DNA from: Emmonsiellopsis sp. PD_33
Lineage: Eukaryota > Ascomycota > Eurotiomycetes > Onygenales > Ajellomycetaceae
DNA: 64,000 nt
Assembly: GCA_032988165.1 (NCBI GenBank)
Contig: JANTQF010000023.1
Coordinates: 62,001-126,000, forward strand
Reading direction: 5' to 3'
The translations under genes and the position numbers were made by a program. Below are positions 22,829 to 34,110 of this stretch, one piece after another (position 1 is the stretch's first letter; every line of letters starts with the position of its first letter). The notes beneath the pieces were generated by a model. That model was not told the DNA's origin and ran no database searches. It worked only from the letters and a program-made list of their open reading frames with translations.

Positions 22829-23525
22829 ATGCTTCCCTTCCCTCTGCGCCGTCACAGCATTGTCTTTTCTGGCCTCCTTTTCCCAGCACAGATTCGACTG
22901 TTTGCCTCAGGGCGATCTACCGCTTCCCATGAATTGACCGCCGAAGAACTGTCAGCCGCTCGAGATTGGCTCTCTCGCCTATCTCCGAGAACAATCCCAA
23001 GAAACATTGGCGATGTTTCCTATAGCCGATCCAGTGGTCCAGGTGGACAAAACGTTAACAAGTATGCCATCATCACCACTTCGTCGGCCAATGAGCGATA
23101 CGGCTAATCCTTGAATTACCAGGGTCAATTCCAAAGTGACACTGAAAATCCCACTATCATCCTTCTTCACCATCGTCCCTCGCGCCTTACATGCAGAAAT
23201 ACAATCCTCACGTTACGTTGCGGACCGGTCCCAGAGCTTGGTGATCCAATCGGATGAAACGCGCAAGCAAGCCAAAAACCTCGATCTCTGTTTCGAAAAG
23301 CTCCAGGAGCTACTGGTTGAAGCGGGGAAAACCGCCATTCCTGGAGAAACTTCCCCCGAACAAAGGAAAAGAGTGCAGGCGCTGTAGGTCTTAGCCCAAT
23401 CGTTCGTGCAGACAGGCGCAAAACTAACATCGTGCAGTCAGAAAGCGAATAATGAGGCCAGAATACGAAACAAAAAGACGCATAGCAACAAAAAGAGCGC
23501 ACGGCGGAGCAATTACGACGATTGA
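22829..23525 (+). CDS. Mitochondrial GGQ peptidyl-tRNA hydrolase, ICT1 type
   Basis: Exons 22829-23061, 23123-23383 and 23438-23525, 193 aa; both introns split codons cleanly (54-61 bp). The start MLPFPLRRHS gives an Arg-rich amphipathic presequence fitting mitochondrial import. The catalytic release-factor motif GPGGQNVNK spans the first splice site and continues VNSKV. The C-terminus is strongly basic (ARIRNKKTHSNKKSARR), the tail that such rescue factors insert in the ribosomal mRNA channel. Lacking codon-recognition domains, it should free stalled mitoribosomes (ICT1/Pth4 family). This length suits Pth4-like proteins. Confidence 0.88.
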
Positions 23526-23631
23526 CATCGATACATACAGCAGCTACACATCACTCCTACGTGTGGATAAAGGAAGGGTTTTATTATTGTATGAGTGTCA
23601 TTATTCTCATGCGAGGGTATTCAGGGCAAAT

Positions 23632-24901
23632 CTAGCTCAGCGCACCTTCTGCGCTCCGTAACGTTGCTGTCATAACCCTACAAAGAGCTGGGTCCAGGCC
23701 TTCTGTTGCAAGCAACGGTTGCAGCCAGTTCACAACCTCCCTTGATAGGCCTTGGTGTGCAGCTAGGTTCTGCCCCATGCATTCCTTTAGTCGGCTAAGG
23801 GATGTTCCAAACGCCCGTGGGAAATCGGCCGATGCTGCTTCTATGGCAGCTGTAGGGAACATGATATAACATATCTGCGCAAGAGGGCTCGCCGATTTCC
23901 CTGCCATCATCGATCCGACAATATGCCCCAGGACCCTTCGGAGACAGGGCGTCTCAGTAAACTCGAGAACCATCTTATAAAACTCACGGCCCAGCACGTC
24001 GTCGTCGCCAAACTGCTTCATAGCCGCGTCGAAAATCGCAATCGGAATCGCTCCGGTAAGAGCGGGGGTGGAATTCAGGGTTTCGAGCGCCCCCTCGTCC
24101 ACTTCGTCGTCCTTGCCTAGACTTGGGTTGATATCCTCTCCCGTTACCACCGGAAGTGCAATAACATCCGCATTTGGGTCTGCAGCAGTGTCGTCGATTG
24201 CTGGGGCCTTGCGCGTGCCATCTAGGCCAAGGATCCTTTGGCGGGTAGCAATTTTGGTAATATAAATCATCTCAAGCTTAGCATACTGCAACCACAGCAT
24301 TTTTGAGCTTTTGCAAAATCTGAGCCCTCGCTGCATGTAACTCCGTGCTTGGGTCATGTCTCCGTGGTCTTCCAAAGCATAGCGGGCAGCATATACCCAC
24401 AGCTCGACCTTCGTAGGGTGTAATCGTAGAACGTTCATGAGAATCTGGGCTAGCTTCTTGTGTGCTTTTTGTTTGCGTGCGTATTCGATATACTGCATCC
24501 ACAAGCTCGTGTCACCATGGAATTTCTTCGTCGCACGGTCAAGGATAAAAAATATCCGTCTCTGTCCGGAATGCGCAGCGGACTTGACACCCAGTCTTTT
24601 TATCCTCTTCCGCCGGAGGGTGTCTAGGTTCATTTCGTACTCGGCATATCGAGCGTAGTCTAACGGTTTGGGGCCAGTGGCGTTGATTCTGTGCTCGAAG
24701 TCGGATCTCTTCTTTAGGATCGAGGCAATTTCATCCTGAAAAGAATACCAATTAGTCTTGTGTTCGACTACCAGCCGGGTCCGTCAGTCCGTGGCAGCGA
24801 GGAAAAATCACCTTTGAGAATATCTTTTTCTTCTCGTACTCCTTGAGCTCCGGAACGAGCTGCTCCAGATAGAAGCGCGCCTTATCGCTTGCGGCCGCCA
24901 T
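23632..24901 (-). CDS. UTP6: U3 snoRNP protein UTP6
   Basis: Exons 24812-24901 and 23632-24735 (minus), 397 aa, phase-0 join after the residues IFSK. The start MAAASDKARFYLEQLVPELKE and the block DEIASILKKRSDFEHRI, then YARYAEYEMNLDTLRRKR, are hallmark Utp6. HAT (half-a-TPR) helices follow, with ILDRATKKFHGDTSLWMQYIEYA and ELWVYAARYALEDHGDM-like repeats through about residue 190. Utp6 is part of the UTP-B module of the small-subunit processome, acting in 18S rRNA processing in the nucleolus. The stop lies 106 bp from the ICT1-type stop (convergent). Confidence 0.93.
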
Positions 24902-25291
24902 GATTCTGTATGCGATTATAAGCAGAGAGCTACTGTGCAGCTGTCGAGTTCTTCTGATATCCGCAGCTCTTTTTTTCTGCAGTGGTGAGGCAGCCGGAAA
25001 AACAAGCCCCCGGGCCTAGCCGTTCCGGGCCTAGCGCCCTCGAAGTATTCCCGCCCGCCGTTCTTCCTGCTGACCGAGCACCGAACAGACACGTTCGCTC
25101 TCGACTCTCGAGCACTCAGGGGCATCGGCTACACTACACGACGCTGCTCGTGCTCTTTTCCTTTTCCTGTTTCTTTGTTTCTTCTTCTTGACGCTCTTTG
25201 TATTAATTGGTACTACTTTAATGATTTTCTGCTGCTTGCGTTTGTGTATGAGTTTGCGTTAAAACCCACCATTCGTTCAGGTGCCGCAGCC
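24902..25291. promoter_or_regulatory. Bidirectional promoter UTP6 / CWH43
   Basis: 390 bp between divergent starts. It has a GC-rich part near 25,000-25,060 and T-rich DNA beside the CWH43 start. No supported ORF. Confidence 0.45.
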
Positions 25292-28200
25292 ATGGCCCCC
25301 AAATTCAAGGACGGAGACACCGTTGTGTCTGTCAGTACACCCGTTCTACTTGCGCTTTGACTTACCGCTGACAATTGTGCAGCTCAATGGCAAATGGATA
25401 TCGTATGCGCACACCGTGGTCGCCTACGCCGCCTTCCTAGGCGCGTTGATCGTTGGAGTCTCCCTCCACTACCACAAAATCGTGCAAAACGAACACTACG
25501 GCTATCCGCAAGAATGGTTCCCCTCAGTATCAGCGACAATTGGCGATCGCTATCCCGAACGCTCCGTTTTCCAACTCTTCATCGCGATCACCTCCGGTCC
25601 CCGATTCGCCCTGGTTTTCCTCTGGTACATCCTCACTGCTCGTCCGAATTCGTCCCTTCCGAAATTCGTTGCTGGGACCGGTCTCTTCAGGACATTGACA
25701 TGCGGAGGTTGGACCTATATCACTTCCACGGATGATCATGACTGGCACGATATTTTCATGATTTCGTACCTCATTGCGACTCTTCCATGGACTTTGGGAT
25801 GTCTTGCGCTCAGCCCGAATAACCGCGAAGCTGTTAAGTATCGCAAGATCCTTGCAGGCCTCTTTTTCGGCACCCTCGTCCCGTTGATCTACTACTTTAT
25901 CCAGCACAAGGTGCACAAAGTTCCGGGAGGTGAGGATACACCCTGCATTACAATGCCTCCCTTGTGATATGTGTCCTAATATGAGTAACAGCCTACACAA
26001 AATATGCCTTTTTCGAATGGGCCCTCATTCTCTTCGACGTCGGATTCGATGCCGTTACGGCTCTCGACTTTGGTGCCTTTGAAATCGTGGTGAAAGATGT
26101 GAAAGGTGTCAGCAGAGGGTATGTTCATTGGCTTCCGAAATAGACAAATGTACAGACTTTTGTATTCGCCTGGAGCGACGGAATAGAAATTCTAAGAAAT
26201 ATATGCAGAAAATCCAAGACCGCTGGAGACGCTGTCCTTGAAAAACAGTACGCCTAGCCTATTACCTCTTTTAATCTTGTTCCTCTCGCGTTAACCTAAA
26301 GTGCAGGAAGGATAAGCCAGTTGGCCGTACTTTTGGAGAGGGCTTTTTCTGGTCAGAAGCCCTTGATGCCGCTGCTGATATATACAACGGCGTAAGCTCA
26401 TCCCAAACCGTGCCTCCGCCATACCCCGCTAATTAGTAGTAGTTTGTCTTCTGGTCCATCCTAACATCTCTTGGAGTTTTGGTTTGGTGTACGCCTCCCC
26501 CCTACTATTATAGACAAGGAATTGCCCTAATCCTTATTAGATTTCCCCCTATGGCATATGGGCATCTCCGGCTATGAGGTCCTTGTCATGGCTACCGTCT
26601 CTCCGTTTTTCTTGTCGATCCCTGGATTCCGGTCTTTCGTAGTACGGAATGTTCGCGTTGTCCACCTTCTGTCCCTGAGCGGCCTCCTCGCCTATCTGAT
26701 TCAGCATCCGGAGTATCGTCTGTTCACTGTTGGCTTTTCCGTAGCTATGAGCTGCCTGGCCTGGCCGGCTACGTGGTACGGCGAACGCTCGCAGCCCGCA
26801 CGCCTCGAGGCTCGGATCATGGCTTTCGGTATCGGACTCCTCGCCTCGAGTGTGGCCAAGTTTGCGTCGCATACAAATAACCCCATCTGGCCAATTATGC
26901 ACCCTGGAAACGGTGGCTGGAACAAGTCTGCGTTCGTTCTTGCAGTGTTTTCCGTCATTCGCTCTACTCGTCGGGTTACCACCAGTGGTGATTACTTCCC
27001 TTCTACCGGGAAGAAGGGATCTTCTCTCTTCGCTGCTCTCGGACTTGGAGGATTGTTCTTTGCGCTGCATTCTCTTTTGTCGGATTCCAGCACCATGATT
27101 CTCTGGGTTTGGGAGGGATATCCTATCCGAGGACCTATCGCAGTTCCACACGGCTCTTATACCATCCTTGCAATGGGAGCCGGCGTGCTACTTGGGGTTT
27201 TCTACCCCCGTCTTTCAGGGTCTTGGACCGCGTTCGGAGTTGGATCCGTTGGAGCCGCCATCTTGACCAGCAACAGCCATTGGTTCGGCTATTATGGCGC
27301 CCTTACTCTTGCCATCTATCTCATGGCCGTTACCCCTGTCCTCATCACGTCCGCTGTCCGCCACTCTCCAGCTACGACCTTCGGCCTTGGCTTCCTCTTC
27401 TATAATCTCATGGTTCTATTCCACGTTTGGGTTGTCGCATATGCGTTCGTGCCCGGTGGCCCACTCGTAAGGGAACATACCGATTGGATCATGCTCACTA
27501 CAATGATTCTCATCGGTGCCGGCGTGTTCTCTGCCGCTATTTCGAATTCGTCCTCCCTCAAGGGTAAGCGGTCTATCAAAAATAACGGCAAGGCTCGGTC
27601 ATACTACATCTACGTTCTCACCGCCATCCAGCTGCTCTCTATCTCGGTCGCCTACCTCCGATTCCCCACCAACGACTACGTTCCGTATCACAAGGAGGAC
27701 AAAGTTGTGACCGCTGGTATTTGGACTGTCCACTTCTCCCTTGACAATGACATGTGGTCTTCTGAACGCCGGATGCGAGACGCAATCAAAGAACTTGAGC
27801 TCGACGTCGTCGGTCTTCTGGAGTCCGATTTGCAAAGAATCATCATGGGCAACCGCGATACCACTCAATACCTCGCGGAAGATCTAGGAATGTACGTAGA
27901 CTACGGCCCCGGCCCCAACAAACACACCTGGGGTTGCGCGCTACTTTCCAAATTCCCTATCGTCAACTCCACCCACCACCTGCTCCCCTCGCCAGTCGGC
28001 GAGCTGGCCCCAGCCATCCACGCAACCCTGGATATGTATGGAGAGATGGTCGACGTTGTTGTCTTCCACTCCGGCCAGGAGGAGGACCCCGAGGACCGCA
28101 GACTGCAGTCTGAGTATCTGTCGAAAGTGATGGGCGATTCGCCGCGGCCGTTGATTCTACTCAGCTACCTGGTCACGAAGCCGCTGGAGGGCAATTATAA

Positions 28201-28578
28201 TACATATGTCAGCGAGGCGAACGGGATGAAGGATATCGACCCCACTGATTGGGATCGTTGGTGCGAATATATTTTGTACAGGGGTATTCGGAGGACTGGA
28301 TACGCGCGAGTTAGTCGGGGGACTATTACCGATACGGAGATCCAGGTATGTTCACGTTCTTCCTTTTCGGATTTTATCTACCCTCGGTTTGTCGACGTGA
28401 TAACTGACAAACAATACCCTAGGTCGGAAAATTCGTCGTTGGCCAACCCGAGGGCTCAAATACTCGGATCTCTGAAGACCATGTCCCCGTCGGCCTGCGG
28501 TTCCCAGCGCTCTTCCGCGGGCAGGGCGTCCGTGGGCATCGATACCATGTGTTTGACGAGCCGCGATACTTTGACTAG
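25292..28578 (+). CDS. CWH43: GPI-anchor lipid remodelling protein CWH43
   Basis: Eight exons: 25292-25330, 25383-25929, 25992-26118, 26209-26247, 26307-26391, 26443-26488, 26541-28345 and 28423-28578; 947 aa. Every join is phase-consistent, including exons of only 39 and 46 bp. The N-terminal half (about 15-280) is the Frag1/DRAM/Sfk1-type membrane domain (LNGKWISYAHTVVAYAAF). A second polytopic block (about 280-640) follows. The C-terminal third is an exonuclease-endonuclease-phosphatase-like domain with GLLESD, FHSGQEED and a closing EDHVPVGLR. Cwh43 swaps the lipid of GPI anchors for ceramide in the ER/Golgi. Family length is matched. Confidence 0.93.
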
Positions 28579-29301
28579 AGAGAGTGTCAAATTGTAAACG
28601 GCTGTTGTTGGGGCTGGGGGTGTCACATAATTAGGGGATCCCATTACATATCTCTCCTATTCCTGTTACCATATTTATTTTTTATTTACTATTTATACTC
28701 AAATGTACTTTTGTTTTATAACTATCATTCAGGAACGGAATTAATTAAATTAACAATTAACTACACTGCTCGAATTCAAGGTTGAATGCATTACATATCA
28801 CGTGCAACCTAACCCACCAATGACGTCGATACCGCCCAAGCAAAAATCCGGGGTAAAAGGCCCAATGACAAACCTTGGAACACGCCATGGTGGAAGAACA
28901 AGGGGTTGGCTGGCCGGGCGAGCTATAACGTCATTGCCCATCCAGCCACACCAAGGCGGCGGGGGAAGGAAATAATAAGTCAAGCAAGGAATGGGAAATG
29001 GGTACAAAGGACGTCATGGCATGTTGTCTTTCTCCTTCCTGCTTCCTCTATAAATACCTGGGTACATTACATCCCATCCCTACACACCGTCTCCGATCAT
29101 CGAGGGTTCTTCTGTTTCATAACCTACCTCTATTAGAAAGCGCGAATTAATTCAGTCAGTCAATCAATCAATCATCCAACTACTCTCCTCTCGTCCTCCA
29201 GTTTGAGACGAATAGTATCGCCACACACACCGCGCAGCTACACCTAGCTTACCTATCTAACCCGTGCCACCCACCTATACTCAACCTTACCCAAAGCAAT
29301 C
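28579..29301. promoter_or_regulatory. Upstream region of the small helix-protein gene
   Basis: 723 bp. A TCACGTG box lies at 28,798-28,804. The CT-rich leader near 29,160-29,230 is typical of highly expressed fungal genes. No separate gene. Confidence 0.4.
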
Positions 29302-29918
29302 ATGTCCAAGTCACGCATGCCCATGTATCTCGGCCTTGCTGTCGCTGGTGCAGGAGGATATTACCTCTATTCAGCCGGTGGGGATCCAAAGAGGGCCACG
29401 CGGAAGTTTGAAAGTATGTTTTCCTTACCCCCCCCCACCAAAGACGAGCAACTACATCGCCTTCATGATGAATATTGCTAACGAGCCGCGTGGCTTTTTC
29501 CGTAGACGATGCATCTCGAGCCGGTTCAAAAATCCGAGGCGAGGCTGGCAAGGCCGTAGGAACTGGTGAGAAGGTGGGGGCACATATCGATGAGGCGGTA
29601 TGTTTTTCCCCCCTTCTTTTCCTAAGACCCATAAACACAAAAACACCAACACTCCGTAAAAGCCAATGCAAAACCGATCCATCTTGAACAACCGTACTAA
29701 CCCATCACTCCTATCAAACATGACAGGCCGAGAAAGCAAAGCGAGCAGATGAGCGGGCAGCCGAGTATGCAAAGGAAGGGGTGCAGAAGATTGAGAAGGT
29801 CGGGCACGAAACCGCGGTCGATGTGAATGCGAAGATCGATGCGTTTGATAAGGAGGTCGAGCAGAAGGCGGCGGAAGCCAAGAAGGGCGTCTCTTCTTGG
29901 TTTGGTGGGAAGAAGTAA
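29302..29918 (+). CDS. Small amphipathic-helix protein, N-terminal membrane segment
   Basis: Exons 29302-29413, 29506-29597 and 29727-29918, 131 aa. The N-terminus MSKSRMPMYLGLAVAGAGGYYLYSAGG has one Gly/Ala-rich hydrophobic segment. The rest is a charged Lys/Glu/Ala-rich helical stretch with LEA-like periodicity (AGKAVGTGEKVG, AEYAKEGVQKIEKVG) and a terminal SSWFGGKK. Similar fungal proteins are often labelled calcofluor white hypersensitive protein; I infer that link from the pattern only. The hydrophobic start followed by basic residues could be a mitochondrial or ER anchor. Function is uncertain; gene structure is good. Confidence 0.78.
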
Positions 29919-30891
29919 AAGTGATCTATTGGGTATGGCACGAACTTGTGCCCTGATATCGCGGGCCGTCAGGGAGTTCACGGTCATTTTTTACGTCCCG
30001 GATGGAAGCAGATGGGGACTTTGTTCGTTGTATTTATGACTCTGGCGCATATGGGTGTTGTCTTATTTCTTTTATCCGTGTTTTGATTCCCGTCGCTGAT
30101 ATATGTATCCATTACGCCACCTAAGGCGTTGACGAATTTCCCCCAACTCAAGGACCGGAATTTCTTGGATGAAATGCTAGTTCTGATTTCATGATTTCCG
30201 CCAGTGGATGGACAACAAGACTTCTGTCGGGTGTTTGTTTGTGTGGGGGACTGTGCAGAGTTCTTCCTGTGAAGTTCGAACCGAAACTGCCACCAAGCTA
30301 TGTAATTGCATATCCAGAACATTGCTGGCGTCTTGTAACCTTGTCATCAAAATTCCTAGCCGTTCAATTAATCATAGTAAATTATCAAAGTGGCCAGAGC
30401 AAATACTCCCTGGCATGATCAATGTGCTTCCAAACACCTTGTCAGGATGCAAGAAATAGCTGTTCGTTGGCTTTCAGACCGTCATCTTTGAAAAAAATGC
30501 AGCACACCCATGCAGGTCAGCTTGTCGCGTGTATGCATCAATTGCACTCACTCCCTAGATACATCGGTATGGTGTGTCCTCATGTTTCGACGCGGTTGTT
30601 GATATGGGAAATTCAATTTAACTCAATCGGGCAAAGCCGCGCGACGCGTTCTTCACGACGCGTCGCGTCAAACAAAAAGGCCCAGCCGTCAATGAATTGG
30701 GTGGACCCGCCCGCCAAAAATCAACCACAATAAAAACAAAAATGCAAACCATCATCGTCATCTCTACTCCTCTGCTTCTTTTTGCTATGACATTTTACTC
30801 TCAATATCTCTCCCGTCGTATTTATCTGCACCCCGCATAGTTCCTTACCCCCGCTTATAATATCTACTCGATCCACCACCAGGAAAGCATC
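29919..30891. promoter_or_regulatory. Intergenic region and CDT1 promoter
   Basis: 973 bp. The distal part shows nothing coding. The proximal 250 bp carries a cluster of MluI cell-cycle boxes (separate entry) and a CT-rich leader before the CDT1 ATG. Confidence 0.5.
30644..30668. promoter_or_regulatory. MluI cell-cycle box (MCB) cluster upstream of CDT1
   Basis: Two perfect ACGCGT palindromes (30644-30649 and 30658-30663) and an overlapping TCGCGT (30663-30668) lie about 230 bp before the CDT1 start. MBF (Mbp1/Swi6, Res1/Cdc10) binds ACGCGT to switch on genes at G1/S, and cdt1 is an MBF target in fission yeast. The element is seen; occupancy is inferred. Confidence 0.6.
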
Positions 30892-32316
30892 ATGGGCGCC
30901 AAACTCCAGTCCTCCTCCCGCGCAACCAGGGCCTCAACCCGCCGCCTTCCACCGCCGAAACAGGCGGGCATCCAGGCGTTCACCAGGGCGACCAAGTCAG
31001 GCGCCACGCTGTCTGACGCCAAAGACGCGAGTTCCTCCAGGAAACGCAAGGCGGAGGAGGTTGAAATCAGCATTGTCAGCAGCAGCAATGGCGGACAGGA
31101 GTCCTGCGAGGATTATACAAGGACGACCGCAAGGGCGACGAAGGCAGCGAAACTTAGCGGGACCGCTACCAGATTATCTACCTCCCATTCTTCTCCGGCA
31201 TCCCTTACCACACCATCTAAATCCTTAACACCAAGCACTTCAACCACACCTTCCGAGCAACCTCCGTCCGATGATAACGATAATGGTGATGACGATGATA
31301 CCGATGACAGACCCCAATCCTTCTATGATCTTACAAACCTCCATTCTTCCTTTCTTACCGCTTTATCTCTACACTACTCGCACAATGGCCGCAATACCCC
31401 CGCCGACCTCAACCAGCTGCTTCCGAGCACCGAGAGAATATGGAAAAAGAGAAAGGTTGAAAAGGAGGATATACAAAGAGTGCTATATATATTAGACAAT
31501 GGCAGTGACAAAGGCTCAGGCGTGAGTTTTCGGATTGCCAATTACGGGATTGGAAAGACGTGTCTGGAAATAGTGGGCGCGAATCGCTCCGGGAAGCAAT
31601 TCGGGCCCCCCTTCGATGAGGCGGAGTTGATTGTGAGATTTAGTCGGAACTTGGAGGAAACGTGGCGCCAAAGCGTTGTTGGAAGTTCTGGTTCGAATCA
31701 ACAAAGCCCCGATTTCGCTCGGAATATCCCTCTTGTTCCCATTCATGACTCCACGAATGCATTTACGTCCTTGCGCATTGGACAACAACGGCTGCTCGAT
31801 CTGAAGAAGGGAATCGTCGGACTGAAAACAGCAGGCCTGGAAACACAGCACGGCGAAAGACCAGCATCGGCGAGAGGTTCAAACGGCACTGCTGGTCGAC
31901 GCAGCGGTCTCCTTCAAAGAATCCAGAACAAACAACTTCGGCAGACAACGCTGGCTCCTCCACTGTCAAAGGAGGCGATACTCCGTCAGTCAGCCGCCAA
32001 TCTCGTCGAAGACGTCATTGGTATATTGATTTTAATGCGCCCGTCCTCGACCTCGCCCTTGATCAGCTCAGGGTTCGTGTCCAGCAAGAAGCCGTATAAG
32101 TTCGACACCATTGTTCAGAACATCCGGGATTCGTTGAGGAGTGCTATTTCGAAGCAGGAGATAGAAGCTTGTTTGGATCTTCTCGCCCAGCCGTCTGTGG
32201 CCGGGGACTGGATTGATATTATTACTGTTAATAGGTTGAAGTCTGTGGTGTTGAAGTCCGGAAGGGATATATCCCCCCAGGAAATATGCATGAAAGTGGC
32301 GCACATAAAGGCTTGA
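30892..32316 (+). CDS. CDT1: DNA replication licensing factor CDT1
   Basis: Single exon, 474 aa. Residues 1-145 are disordered and basic, then Ser/Thr-rich and acidic. The conserved core starts at SFYDLTNLHSSFLTALSLHY and runs through LLPSTERIWKKRKVEKEDIQRVLYIL and ISFRIANYGIGKTCLEIV-like sequence (written here as VSFRIANYGIGK), the winged-helix domain of Cdt1. A second conserved C-terminal winged-helix-like region (about 365-470) would contact the MCM ring. Cdt1 with Cdc6 loads MCM2-7 on origins in G1. The N-terminus holds a PIP-box/PIP-degron-like stretch (Q24...K35; see findings). MCB boxes upstream suggest G1/S transcription. Confidence 0.85.
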   Translation: MGAKLQSSSRATRASTRRLPPPKQAGIQAFTRATKSGATLSDAKDASSSRKRKAEEVEISIVSSSNGGQESCEDYTRTTARATKAAKLSGTATRLSTSHSSPASLTTPSKSLTPSTSTTPSEQPPSDDNDNGDDDDTDDRPQSFYDLTNLHSSFLTALSLHYSHNGRNTPADLNQLLPSTERIWKKRKVEKEDIQRVLYILDNGSDKGSGVSFRIANYGIGKTCLEIVGANRSGKQFGPPFDEAELIVRFSRNLEETWRQSVVGSSGSNQQSPDFARNIPLVPIHDSTNAFTSLRIGQQRLLDLKKGIVGLKTAGLETQHGERPASARGSNGTAGRRSGLLQRIQNKQLRQTTLAPPLSKEAILRQSAANLVEDVIGILILMRPSSTSPLISSGFVSSKKPYKFDTIVQNIRDSLRSAISKQEIEACLDLLAQPSVAGDWIDIITVNRLKSVVLKSGRDISPQEICMKVAHIKA

Positions 32317-33343
32317 TTGAGCGTGTTTTGATTTAGTTTTTTTTTCATTCGTTCTATATCTGCGCAGCTTTGTTTGGAGTTTTGGAGGTATGGCATTTGC
32401 ATCTGCATTGGACGGTGTTATGATGAATGTTGGTGATGTTAGCTCGTGAGCCAGTTCTTGTTTGGCTTTGCTTTGCTTGCTTTGTTGTATAAATAAAGAT
32501 TAGACTCAGCTTTCTGAGGCTAAACACCAAAACGATTCCCTGTGCTCAGTCTGGCACTGGAGCTACAATGAGATGTTTTTCTGAGCTTACCTATAGTTAT
32601 CTATCCGAATGCAGCTGCAGCTGTCTCAATATCTACCTTTATCACCCTGATTCACATCATTGACACCAGAACATAATTCTTGCCAACCCATTAACTAAGC
32701 TTACGGAACCACAAACTCCCATCAGCTGCCCGGGGCGACGATTAGCAACGTCAAAAAAAAAGTCTCCGAAACGCGGGGTCCAACTTGCCGACATCCTTGA
32801 ACACCAAATTTAACAGATGGCAATGTGGTGATTGACCATCTAATATGGCAGTTGAGGTATAGAGATATATATCTCTCCTGTCACCCTCGTCGCTTCTTCA
32901 CCAACCACCAACCACCAACCAACCACACAACCAACCCGCCCATAATAAGTCGACGAGAGCATGTCTGTCTTCTATCTTTATTTCCTTCTCCTTCGTCCCC
33001 TTATTCGGGTATTTAGGCCATATGCGGAGCAATGCCATGATTTCACATTCACAGGCACACATCAGCCCGGGCAGGAGGAGCAACAGCGCCCTAGATATTC
33101 AACTATCCGGTGGCAAGCAGTAAGTAAAGCCATCTGCTACTGTGAGATTTGAGATGGGACATGCTGACTCTTACATTGGATTGAATATGACGTATAGACA
33201 GATATGCGAAAAGACGCGTCCCCAAACCGCCAGTTTGATTCCGTATGTTGGAATCGAGTCGAGGATAGGCGCCGTTGTGCAAGATCTTGAGGAATATCGA
33301 GTCTGGAAAAGCCATTGCCTACTGCAGATGATGCGAGGTTGCG
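32317..33343. other. Intergenic run up to the AT-rich block
   Basis: Base composition is normal and CpGs are present up to 33,343. Small frames (32,825-33,354) have no family features. TATA-type AT runs increase toward the right edge. Confidence 0.4.
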
Positions 33344-33952
33344 AATGGTTATAGGTGAGATACATCCATTATATATATATATTTCACCCTTTCATATACT
33401 TATTGTGCTAATGATATATTTAGATGGCCATACCAGATTTTCATGAGACCATTCTACTGTGGATCCACTGTGTAAACACTGTTGCTCTGATAGAGTGCTC
33501 TGAAATTAACATCTATGATGATATTATCACTATTTTTAGAGTATGTAAATCAAAGAATCATGTAAATATATTGTAATGTTATAACTATACTTCATGAAGT
33601 GCTCTAATTATATTTCATGAAGTGCTCTAACTATACTCTATATAATATAATATTTTCATAATACTCCATGTAATACTCTATCCACATTTATATATATATA
33701 ATGCTTCAATTACTATCATGCTTCATATAACACTCCATTAATATTTATATATATATAATGCTTCAATTATGATAATGCTCTAACTATAATAATGCTCTAA
33801 CTATAATAATACTTTAACTACTATAATATTCTAATTGTAATAGTACTCTAATTATAATAGTGCTCTGACTACATTATATTTAATATTCCCATGTAAATAT
33901 AATAATGACTATCATGAAACTATTATATAATTATTATAGTAATATGATTAAA

Positions 33953-34110
33953 GGATCAGAGCATAGTTTAGATATAATAAAATCATCATGTAATTACTGT
34001 GATAACATAGTTGAAGGATTAAAGCATAATTTAGATATAATAAAATCATCATATAAACACTATGATAATACAGTTAGAGCATCAGAGCATGATTTAAACA
34101 TAATTATAAT
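33953..34110 (+). repeat. 63-bp tandem repeat, about 2.5 copies
   Basis: Units begin GGATCAGAGCAT (33,953), GGATTAAAGCAT (34,016) and GCATCAGAGCAT (34,079), exactly 63 bp apart. The unit is a multiple of three and lies in an open 69-codon frame encoding a 21-residue repeat (SEHSLDIIKSS, LKHNLDIIKSS). It looks like a relic of a repetitive coding sequence. Confidence 0.65.

Noticed and set aside
26549..27151. 200-codon minus-strand frame
   Set aside because: Antisense to the CWH43 membrane exon; charged, low-complexity translation typical of a shadow.
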